64,000 bases of DNA from NCBI GenBank assembly GCA_014871385.1, contig CM026423.1, positions 12,331,952 to 12,395,951 on the forward strand, read 5' to 3'. The notes beneath the pieces are model-generated. The model did not search any database. It saw only the letters and a list, made by a program, of their open reading frames with translations, and was not told where the DNA came from. Source of the DNA: Ceratodon purpureus. Lineage: Eukaryota; Streptophyta; Bryopsida; Pseudoditrichales; Ditrichaceae. How positions within the stretch are numbered: the first letter of the stretch is position 1; each line of letters starts with the position of its first letter. Positions 36,446-45,670 of this stretch are shown here, piece after piece. The position numbers and the translations under genes are program-made.

Positions 36446-37876
36446 ATGAGCCAACCTCGATTGAATGAGGCTTACATTTCTGTAGCGTCTTTCCCAAGTG
36501 GCTGTGTAGTTGCTTGGTTAGCATGGGCTTCAGGAGAGATGGGCAGCTCGATACCTATGCAGCACCTGCAGTCGTGCTCAAGTGAACTTGGGTCGCAGGA
36601 CGCACTGCTTGGTGCTTCGGAAGGGTCCTTTTCGTGTTCATCTGGTGGGCACTCAAAGCACGGTTCAGGTCATGTGGCCATTGACGTACCGGATGGATCG
36701 AGGGCTAAGTTAGTCACGAATGAGATAGAAGCGAATAGTCTGTTAGAGATACACAAAGATGAAAGACTAAGCCTGATTTTGGCGGACTGGGAGAAAAAGT
36801 TGAAGGAGTCGCAGGTCAGGAAGGAGCGCAAACAAGCTCTTAGCCTCAATGTGAAGAACGAAATTTATCATCTGATTGGGTTCTTCAGTGTGTTTCAAGG
36901 TGTGGTGCTTACCGCAGTATCACAGGCGAGCCAGCTCACTTGTCACAACTGGTGGGGGCCGTTCGCTCTATCGTTGTTGGCGTCCATCACTACCCTGGTT
37001 GGAGTTTGTCACAAGTTCTACAATTTTATCATTTGGAAACGTGCTACTGACGTCGAAGTGTGTAACTCCAAGGTAAGTCTTGCTCTTATTAGAATTATTG
37101 ATATGCTGGCAACTGCGTTGAAGTTATGAGTGACGAGTCGGTGACACGCATGTTGTAGAACTGCTATGAGCTTGTGGAACATTTGCAACGCTTCATCTTT
37201 CTGCCACAGGCTAGGAAGCCTTGAGGGGTCCAGATTTTGTTATCCCAGAACCAAATAACCTTTGTTGGGTTTCCTTCTTTGGTAGAGATGAAACCATGTA
37301 CAGCAACATAATAATATTTACCCTTTGGTAGCACTAAAATCTTAGGCTAGCTCACAGTTTCACAAGGGAGCGTTCAATCCGCTCTTGTTGCAACGCACTT
37401 GAGATTACTTGACTGTCGACAGAATCCCGTGTTTTGAAAAGTTGTGACAACTGAGTAAATCTTATTTCTGACCAATATGATCGTTTTTGGGAGACAAACG
37501 CCTTTTAGAAAGCATGATGGTTTGTTCCTATTGGAAAGCCAGAGAAACCTTGATACCCACTGACGTACTTGAATTTATCAAGCTTGTTCAGCATAAGTGC
37601 CTACACACCACAGCTGCTGCCAGATTTTTAACTGAGAAAAATGTGTGTCCTGATGGCACTGTGATAATTCAGGTGTTGAAGACCCAAATATCCAAATTAA
37701 AGAAGTTCGGCCGTCGTTTTAATTTTGCGGAACACGCTCCAGACATTATCCCTCGGGGAGAGGTCCCTCATCAGTTCGTCCGTTATTACATTCTCGGTTC
37801 CTTGGTTGTAGCATCCATGCTTGGATTCTCAGCGATTATGCTCATCTCTTGCCAAAAGATTCTTTGTGATAATTAG
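36446..37876 (+). CDS. Unknown two-part membrane protein, probably moss-specific
   Basis: The first exon, 36446-37072, encodes 209 residues ending at a good donor. They have a variable Ser-rich N-terminus, a charged helix (LADWEKKLKESQVRKERKQA) and hydrophobic segments around FFSVFQGVVLTAV and WWGPFALSLLASITTLVGV. A further exon at 37159-37224 is in phase and would end the protein at 230 residues. Alternatively the transcript continues to the open frame ending at 37876, which encodes LEFIKLVQHKCLHTTAAARF, LKTQISKLKKFGRRFNFAEH and a final membrane helix (YYILGSLVVASMLGFSAIML). The charged helix, membrane pair, helix and final membrane segment read like one protein, so I favour one gene with an uncertain middle splice. 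Function unknown. Confidence 0.55.
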
Positions 37877-38322
37877 GACGCTTCGCCTCCTGCCTAGATA
37901 TCTGTGAAGTACTCCACGTTCTCAACAAAAGCAAGCGCTTAACAGGTGCGTTATCTTAGACTCTAGAGTCTATACGAAAGGCATTCACTTCATTATTGGA
38001 CTTCATTGGATGATTCCCTATGTCAAACTCAACGTGGGTGTCTGCTATTTAAACGAGGTATCTTGTTTCTGTGATCAGCATCAGTTGAGTGTAAAAGTTG
38101 GGATTCGTGGATGCCTTGGTGATCTGAGTCACCTTTGAGACTTCGGGAGTTGATTTAATCCTTGACTTCACATTGAATTCAATCTGCTCCATATGCCATA
38201 TTTGAAGCAACAGTACTTTCTGGTGGGAGCCAAGGATCATAGTTGAGAACACTTATCGTGATACATTATGCAGGTATTGTTCAAACTCGCAGGTGCGAGA
38301 TCGTTGCGAGGAACGCATAATT

Positions 38323-38706
38323 ATGGTGAGAGTTTCTACGATTTTGGAGAATGGAACATCTTCACCGTTTGAGGTTAGGTCGGAAAGTTCATGTGGAGTC
38401 CACACAGTTTTGAAAACGCTTGGCCCTCAGGAGACATTCAGATTAGAGAGAAGTACAAGTGACACGTACTTGCAACATTGGGTGGTTATGGGCTCAGCAG
38501 TTGTTCTCAGTTTCAGCAGCGATGAGCTGGTTGATAACGATAAGATCACAATTGTCTCCGACGGCTCCATATACAAAAAGGTCGTCAATGCAAGACCATT
38601 GAGATCGGCCAGCTTGTGGGTATTCTCTTCTTTAGACTCTGATGTTTTTCGTTTCAATAATCCTTGCGTGGATACTGTAGTAGTACTTTCCAGAAGATCG
38701 ACCTAA
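38323..38706 (+). CDS. Small hypothetical protein, unrecognised
   Basis: A 127-residue frame from the ATG at 38323 to the stop at 38706, beginning MVRVSTILENGTSSPFEVRS and containing GVHTVLKTLGPQETFRLE and HWVVMGSAVVLSFSSDELV. Alternating hydrophobic and polar residues suggest a beta-rich fold. The opposite strand is also open for 76 codons, but its translation is less protein-like. It may be linked to the downstream frame at 38908-39171. No family is recognised with certainty. Confidence 0.45.
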   Translation: MVRVSTILENGTSSPFEVRSESSCGVHTVLKTLGPQETFRLERSTSDTYLQHWVVMGSAVVLSFSSDELVDNDKITIVSDGSIYKKVVNARPLRSASLWVFSSLDSDVFRFNNPCVDTVVVLSRRST

Positions 38707-38907
38707 AAAATCAGCAACTAGCCTCTGCACAGGGTTGCAAAATCTGCATAACAATGTCGTGCTTTGCCCTAGGCATTTTTGAAAGGAGGACACTGCTTCT
38801 CAAGGAAAAGTAGCTAGGTCTGCTTGAATGGAGTTGCTATAATATCAGAAGTGGATTTATAGTTTAAATGAATACTTCAAATCTTACTATTTGGTACTCT
38901 GCAGTAC

Positions 38908-39171
38908 ACAACCGGGGCCTCATTGATGTCATGTGATGGTCGTTTCAGGCCCAGTCGGAGATCATCCTATGTACAACCTGAAGGTGCAGTGGGCTCAAGT
39001 CACAGGTCCAGCGCCAGTAAACCTCCGGCGAGGGGTTTTAGAAAGTTTCTCAGTTCCTTAATCGGACGTGGTTCGGATGCACCGGCAGAAGAATCTGATG
39101 CTCAACCAGATCTTGAACCAGATGATCCGTCCGATGTTCATCGGCCTCACCGTCTTCATTCTCTACCTTAG
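38908..39171 (+). CDS. Basic Ser/Pro-rich terminal exon, unrecognised
   Basis: After a splice-acceptor-like TCTGCAG, a frame runs to a stop at 39171 with RFRPSRRSSYVQPEG, RGFRKFLSSLIGRGSD and an acidic end SDAQPDLEPDDPSD. It looks like a disordered basic-then-acidic tail. It may be the last exon of the preceding small gene. Its start and partner exon are unresolved. Confidence 0.35.
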   Translation, partial: TTGASLMSCDGRFRPSRRSSYVQPEGAVGSSHRSSASKPPARGFRKFLSSLIGRGSDAPAEESDAQPDLEPDDPSDVHRPHRLHSLP

Positions 39172-41357
39172 CAAGTCTAGTTTTCACTCCTGTAACCCGG
39201 TCATCTCTATAGCTGCGGGGTCTAATCCTCGGAAGACCCTGATGGAAGAGCCTGATTCTGGAAAGCTTGGAATTGTAGAAAATGAAACATTAGCCATCAA
39301 GCAGGTTTTTCTGCCCAACTTGTAGCTTAGCGGGGCTTATATGACACTCATGTATTTCACTACATGACCTGTATTGGTGAGATCATGAACCAACAGTTTG
39401 ATTATGCATCGTGAACCAAGTAATTATTCAGGATTTGTTGAGTAAATATAACTCCCACAGCTGTAATCAATGGGTTGGATGAAGCATGTATACCCGAATG
39501 ACCTCAAACACAACTATTTCCTCTAAATTGATTTCAAACGCCAAGCATTCTCATTTACATATTTAAATGGTAAGATGAAGAAGACGTTGCTTGTAAGATG
39601 CAAGGCCCACGCATGGAGCCTAAGCAAGAGACATTGGAAACCTATGCTAAAATCGATTCCAAAGTTGGAGGAGGAGCATTCCAAAGCCGTCCTCCTGAAG
39701 ATCAAGCTTTTGACATCAATAGGTTGAAAATGACAAGAAAACAAAAAAAAGAACGGTGGAACCATGCGGCTCTGTCCTCAGCATGATATTCTGTAATCAA
39801 ACAAATTAAAATTAAAATTAAAACTTAAAATCAAACAAATTAAAATTAAACATAAAACTTAAAATCAAACAAATTAAAATTAAACTTAAAACTTAAAATC
39901 AAACAAATTAAAATTAAACTTAAAACTTAAAATCATCACAATTATTGATAAAATTTTATTTTATCAAATGATAATTAAGTCATTTCAATTAATGGTTAAA
40001 ATTAAATATAAGAATTTTTCCTATAGAATGATCTAAGACATAAATACAGATTCCTACAAAAAATTGAAAAAGTTACTTTATTAGATGGCTAAAATTTGTT
40101 TCAAAAAAATTTGTGTCCATACAGATTTTGAATGATACAATAAATAATAGATTTTATTTAAAAGGTACAAGATTTTCCAATCAAGACTTCATTCTAATTT
40201 TGCGGTAAATAAAGTTTATTAAATAATTAGATTTTTTTCTATTAATTAATATGGGATAAATTTAATCTTTGGTAAATGTAATAGGCCAAGGTTTAATTGA
40301 AAAACTTTGATAATAATTCTTTGATGGCTTTCTTTTACTAAATTGATGAGGAAAATAAAAATAATTCCTAATTGTTGTTGAAAATATATCACTTTTAGAA
40401 ATAGTCTTATAAAAATTTGCTTTCAAGTTGGATTAAACATTCCAAGTGCCTTGCATTATAACATGATGATAATTTATTTAAATGAAATAAATTACTTCAT
40501 ATAGAAAGGTATCTAATGGAAATAATAGATAACATTCACATTAGAAATTAATCCTTTCAAGGGTCTCAACGACAAAATTATAAAAAAATTGCCATAAACT
40601 TTAGAGGCATTTATTGAATCTTAGAAATACTTAAGTTTGAAGTATTATTCTAAAATATCTCTTTATTGTCTTTATATAAATTCTTTGCACATAGTGGTTA
40701 TTCTTTTTCACATATAGAAACATGTCTTCTCTAACCTACTATTTTATCATTTGATGTCTTAAATTAATAAATTTTTATTTTATATAGAAATGATATATAG
40801 CATGTATTTAAAAAGTAGTAAACATTTATATTCATTGTTTTCATTTAATACATCTAGATTGTCATAGTGATTATGATTCTTTTGTCTTTTACTAATAAGA
40901 ATTATTTATTGTAATTTAATTTTAATTTGATTCATTGAATTGAATTATAAAGTTAGATAATTTATGTGCACAACTTGCATTAAAAAGTAAATTTCATTTC
41001 AATGAGTAAATTTGGTTTGATAGTCTTTATCTAAAATTTGATTATTTTCCAATTTGAATTAAACAACAACTTTTGCAAATACTAATGAAATCTTCACTAT
41101 TTAAGATTTCATAAACCATATTACTTTCAAAAATAATATTCAATTAAATGAGATGTATAATACTACACCTTTGATAGGAAAATATTATTATTTTATTTTA
41201 TTTTTATTATTAATTTGAAATTTCTATACAATTTAACCAATGTTTAATACTATAACCAGGGAACTTAAACAATAATCATAAACTTGGATTTATACGTTTT
41301 GTTTTCAAGGATTTTAAACAAAATTATTTGATAATCATATTAAGAAAATTCCTCAAA
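39172..41357. other. AT-rich intergenic DNA
   Basis: Very AT-rich and free of recognisable genes. It contains the 34-bp tandem array at 39796-39931. A 62-codon frame at 39598-39786 (Lys- and Gln-rich) has no supporting feature. Confidence 0.6.
39796..39931. repeat. 34-bp AT-rich tandem repeat, four copies
   Basis: A 34-bp unit starting ATCAAACAAATTAAAATTAA is repeated four times with only a few substitutions (ACATAAA, ACTTAAA or AATTAAA near position 21). No coding capacity. Confidence 0.9.
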
Positions 41358-41690
41358 CAATGGTATTTAAGCAAAATTGTTGAAGGTTATTTAAATAAAA
41401 CCATTGAGATAAAACCAATGAAGCAAAACCATTTGCGCAAAAGCATTAATACAATGTCCTTTAAACAAAGTCATTATTACAATATTGATTAAATACAACC
41501 ATCTAGGCAATATCGTTCAAACAAAACCATTTGAGCAAATCCGTTAAGCAAAATCATTTAAGCAAAATTGTTTAGGCAATACCATCTTAGCAATATTGTT
41601 TGAGTAAAACTGTTTAAGAAATATTGTTTAAGAAAGACCGTTTGAAGAATACTGTTTAAGAAATATCGTTTGAAGAATACTGTTTGAAAC
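41358..41690. repeat. 14-bp degenerate minisatellite, over 20 units
   Basis: From 41398 the sequence parses into at least 21 consecutive units of 14 bp (one of 13) with consensus AAACCATTTGAGCA. Later units drift to ATACTGTTTAAGAA. Degenerate units extend left to about 41358. The unit is not a multiple of three, so it is not a coding repeat. The gradual left-to-right drift of the consensus is typical of an old array expanded locally. Confidence 0.85.
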
Positions 41691-41827
41691 GATTCACTTA
41701 TTTGAAGAAATTACTTTCTAGTTAATCTAGAAGAAACCATCCCAGAGTAGAAACTGTGAGAGGATGAAGATGATGGAATCCTAGTGATTGATATAAACAC
41801 CGGATATTCTTTCACGCTAAGGGCAAA

Positions 41828-42025
41828 ATGACTGGCACGGCCCCAATGGCCTCCTCTCCCGCTATGAGAGCCTATATAGGGGCGAATTCTGCGTGTAAAA
41901 TCCGTGCTCTTCGATCAGAAATGGACTACGTGCAAATTGACCTAATACTTCAGATTTCAGAAGGCTTGAGATACATTCATAGCAAGGGGATGGCTCACGG
42001 AGATCATCAATGTGAATGTGATTAA
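41828..42025 (+). pseudogene. Receptor-like kinase fragment
   Basis: The frame contains DLILQISEGLRYIHSKGMAHGD, the stretch leading to the catalytic loop of a plant receptor-like kinase. HGD stands where most kinases have HRD; some plant pseudokinase-like RLKs share this. The homology stops exactly where the Lys-containing loop should follow and is replaced by the arm of an inverted repeat, then a stop. The G-loop, DFG and APE segments are absent. It is therefore a truncated relic of perhaps 30 codons. Confidence 0.6.
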
Positions 42026-42118
42026 ATAAAGTTAAGCATATACAGTATTGACAAAACTTGTTTAGGATTTAACTTTTTCATTAATTAAAACGACAAAGCT
42101 AATCACATTCACATTGAT
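42006..42118. repeat. 19-bp perfect inverted repeat
   Basis: ATCAATGTGAATGTGATTA at 42006-42024 is matched by its exact reverse complement at 42100-42118, with a 75-bp AT-rich spacer. It could form a hairpin or be the ends of a very small inverted-repeat element. Its left arm abuts the kinase fragment. Confidence 0.85.
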
Positions 42119-42262
42119 CGTCAAAGGCAATTTTGAAACTCTAAAGTGATTTTTTAATAAAAAAAAATCTTCATAAGTTATTTTTAAGATAGAACGATTT
42201 TTCATTTTTAATTTTTTTTCATTATTTTTTTAAAAAATTAGATAAGGCTATTTTTTTAATGC

Positions 42263-42860
42263 CATTCCCCGTAAAGAATTGGACATGAAAAGAACCAAAT
42301 GGTAGAAAAGGGACTAAATATCCCCTGACCAATATCCCCCTGACCAATATCCCATAGAAGATTACAATAATTTTGAACAAAAGATGGTTTACTTTGGGAA
42401 CGGAGCAAACGATATCTTCCCAAGCACTTGTGGGAGTGATGAACCCCAAAATGAGTGAGTGAGCGCACTTCTTTGTTGGAGTGTATGTTCTTGACTTTCT
42501 CGGCTATTTTTATTCTTTAAATAAATTTCAAAATTATTATTAATTTTATAATCTAATTTTATTAATTTTTTTGATTTATGATTGATTTTTAATTATTAAT
42601 AGAATTAATAGTAATTTTATTTTTTAATACAAAATAATTAAAATATAATGTATTCAATTTTAATAAAACATTTTTTTTTTCATTTTTTTATTAATTCTCT
42701 AGGAATAGGCTTCCAAAAAGAAGACTTCTTTTAATATCTCCAAAAAGTGAGTTAGCTTTAGCTAATTTAGCGTGTATTAGGTTCACTTAAATTGGGTTTT
42801 TTTGTTATTATGATAGGTTATTTAAAAAAAAAGTATTCCCCCTAAAGAATTGGACATGAA
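42263..42860. repeat. Direct repeat pair about 570 bp apart
   Basis: ATTCCCCGTAAAGAATTGGA (42264) and ATTCCCCCTAAAGAATTGGA (42835) continue with an identical CATGAA. The copies are at about 42263-42289 and 42834-42860. They may be remnants of a duplicated segment or the ends of a small element. Confidence 0.7.
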
Positions 42861-43365
42861 TTTTTCTATTTATCCAACTCAAGCTAGTTTCTCTAAACAA
42901 GGAAAAAGTTAATGAGTTTTTCATCTATTAAGTCAAATGAATTAAATAACTTAAATTAATTTTACTTAGTTCAAAAAGTTCAAAATCCAAGTACACTTTT
43001 TCATTATACTTAATATTTTTTTTAATGTGCTTTTTATTACTTACATATAAAAGCAAGTTGATTACTTTTTTATTTTTTCCTTTTATTTAAATTTTTAAAA
43101 ACTATTCAGTATAATTTAATTTTAATTTTAATCTTTAACGAAATGTAAAACTTTACTATTTGTTGACTAACCATAGACAAAATGACAAAATGTTTTTACT
43201 CAATAAAATTTATTAAAATATCATGTCATGCTGTTAAAAACTTTGATAATTTATTATTTTCAGTGATTTTTTGCTAGAAAACCAAAATTCAAGAAAATCA
43301 GTTTTTGAGGGACAAACCTTATTTTCCCCAAAAATGTAAATATTCGTGCCGCAGGGAACAAACCT

Positions 43366-43818
43366 GCATTAGGGGAAGTTTGGGGTCTCCAACGGGCCTT
43401 TTCCAGGTTTTCCGTGCCTGAATTTTTGCCATGCCCGTGCACTTTACCTGCTGGCACCAACTGTGCCAGCAGGTTGCCAAATGCTGCCAGCAGTGCGAAC
43501 AGTTGGCATTTGGGGGGTCCAGCCAATCGCTTCCCTTCCCCACCCCACCCCACCCCACCCCTCCATTGGACAATACAAGCAGTAATGACACTGTCACCGA
43601 CCGTGTGCCCACTGCTGTCACCCCATTGGACAGTACCGGATCCTATTGTCAGCGGATCCTGTTGTCAGCGAATCCAGCTGTCAGCGGGGCGAATTTTGTT
43701 GTCAGCGGGCAGGATATCGACCAATGAGATTTCGAAGAGAAGTGTCAGCGGGCAGGAAGCTCACCTAATCCGGGCTGTCTTACAAGGCCCGTTGGAGACC
43801 TGATTTTTCCCCTAATGC
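43366..43818. mobile_element. Non-autonomous element with terminal inverted repeats, copy 2
   Basis: Ends at 43366-43400 and 43784-43818 are inverted copies: outer GCATTAGGGGAA, inner GGTCTCCAACGGGCCTT, with a less conserved middle. The inner block GGTCTCCAA..GGCC..TGTAAG and the outer CATTA..G..AAAAA are shared with the element at 25690-26123, so both belong to one family. The 453-bp element is GC-rich in AT-rich surroundings. It carries a perfect 11-bp-stem hairpin at 43446-43474, a C-rich run at 43538-43564, and five copies of TGTCAGCG in its right half. No transposase is encoded and no target-site duplication was found. Confidence 0.78.
43446..43474. repeat. Perfect hairpin inside element copy 2
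   Basis: ACCTGCTGGCA, a 7-base loop, then TGCCAGCAGGT form a perfect 11-bp stem. An 8-bp CCAAATGC/GCATTTGG pair lies just to the right, at about 43477-43512. Confidence 0.85.
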
Positions 43819-44095
43819 TTTGATGTTACGGTATGGAATCAGTAATTATATGTAGCTCACCATGTTTTTAATGCAGATGATGAACACGGATCTGATGGAC
43901 TCCCAGGGAGTTGATGACGAAGTTTTTCTCGCCGGAAGGTATGGATTTATCTCATCACTTGAAGTCTGTAGAAACAAATTTAAGCAAATTATAATTATGT
44001 GGTCAAATGCAGACGGAATTGACATCTTTGATACGTGATCCAACATGTTGAACAAGTCTGTAAATTACTTCAGAGATCAATAGGTAAATTACTAC

Positions 44096-44499
44096 TAAGG
44101 TATACACACCCATGAGGGATCACTTACTCATGACCGATATGTAGGCTCCCCCATTTCAGAGCAATGAGAAACCAGTAAAGGATAATTGATGAACAGTAGA
44201 ATTAGGATGCATCCTCCAATAGAATGCCTCTGTGAGTGTGACGGAATCAAGTAGTCATATGTTTGTTCACTAATCTGAGTATGGTCGGTCATTGGTACAC
44301 CTATATGTCAGTCATGGGTAACCCTAACTTTTGGACTAAAAAATTTGTAGAAATTTGAAATTTACTGAATTAATTTTGAAAAAATGCTCATTCTTCATGA
44401 ACCTTATGATACTACGCACGAAAAATAACTCCTTATTGAAAACCCAAGATTTACTATGCTGAAATGCTTAAGTGATCGGTCATAGGTGTGTATACCTTA
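44096..44499. mobile_element. MITE with about 33-bp terminal inverted repeats
   Basis: Left end TAAGGTATACACACCCATGA followed by GGGATCACTTA is mirrored at 44466-44499, whose reverse complement reads TAAGGTATACACACCTATGA followed by CCGATCACTTA. Only three or four positions differ. The 404-bp element has no open frame and is unrelated in sequence to the elements at 25.7 and 43.4 kb. The terminal TA may be part of a TA target site, but this is not proven. Confidence 0.8.
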
Positions 44500-44729
44500 C
44501 CTGGTGCACACTCAAACTCCAATATGTGACAGAATTTTACTCATACCCACAGCTAGTTACTTCTAGAGTGACTATTATGTAGACAAATATGGAGCAGGGA
44601 AAAAGTAAAATATTGGATTATTTTACATTTTCTCCACTCCATCACTCATTTGTATAAATATTCTTAACATTTTCTTTCCTTTAGGCTTAATATCTTCTCT
44701 CCACCACTTTCATTTTGTTTGAAAGTATC

Positions 44730-45670
44730 ATGGTTACATTACCACAAGTAGAGTGGGAATCTACACATGAGAGGAAACTCAAGGACATCCTTCATGATTT
44801 TTTAATAGATATAGATCAAGTTGGTAGTAAGCAACTTAGAAGTATAGTTGACACAATTGTCCAACTAATAGTGTGCAATCATAGAATTGCAAACTCCCTC
44901 TTCAATGTCCTCCATTATTATTTAGAAAGGTTCCACATGCAACACCATGCTCAAAAAAACATCATCCTTGTCATCCATAGAGTTGTGTTACAAGGAGCTA
45001 ATTTCATTCACCATGTCGTGGATGGCATTATAGACATCTCTTTTGCATGTGGTATATGCTCTTCTACACCAATTGCTTGTGCACCATGGAGATTATCCTT
45101 CAACATTACCCGATCTTGCCTCCGTGATTGTATTGCAACATGGCAACAACTCGGAATTGTTTCCGACCCATTCCTATTCAAACTCAAGGCTAAAGAACAA
45201 GGCTTCAAGTTCACAGGGCCTCCTCCCAACTTCCCCCCTCCTCAAGAAGAAGCTCCAAGTAACTTTGATAGAGCAATGTCCGAGTTTGTTGGAAGATGTA
45301 TGGACAAATCATGTCTAAGCCCAAGAAAGCACCATAGGCTTGTGCAAGAAGCAATGAACGGGGAGTACCGGCATTTAGTTACGACCTAGCCGGTTGAAAT
45401 TGAGAATTGCCGAATTGATTTCAAAATCTTAGGAAAATATCCGATCATTTCAAGGGAAAATTTGGAGAATATTCTCCATTTTCTAAAGGCTTAGCAGAAT
45501 TTTTTTTCTTAAATCCGGTTGGTTTCTAAAAGTGTAGGTTAATATCTGGTTAAGCCAAAAAACTCCCCGGACTGTGGCAAGAAGGCATGAAGCAAGGGGT
45601 GATGGACGGTTGGCTCTGCATTGATGAGAATGGCCACTACAAAGTCAAGATAGAAGGGGCACTCCAGTAG
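44730..45670 (+). CDS. Orphan gene, alpha-helical 219-residue ORF plus possible second exon
   Basis: An open frame from the ATG at 44730 to a stop at 45389 encodes 219 residues. Its N-terminal two thirds are helical and hydrophobic (LKDILHDFLIDIDQVG, LRSIVDTIVQLIV, NSLFNVLHYYLERF, HVVDGIIDIS), reminiscent of a helical repeat protein, followed by a Pro-rich linker GPPPNFPPPQEEAPS. A clearly protein-like continuation, LPGLWQEGMKQGVMDGWLCI followed by DENGHYKVKIEGALQ and a stop, lies at about 45563-45670 after a possible acceptor, and may be its last exon. I recognise no family. It sits 230 bp right of a MITE in AT-rich DNA, so a transposon-associated or lineage-specific origin is possible. Confidence 0.45.

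Larger units (their letters stand above)
41691..43365. other. AT-rich intergenic DNA with a gene fragment and repeats
   Basis: It holds the kinase fragment near 41900-42005, a 19-bp inverted repeat, a direct repeat pair at 42263 and 42834, and a short tandem repeat of CCTGACCAATATCC near 42317-42351. No complete gene. Confidence 0.55.
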
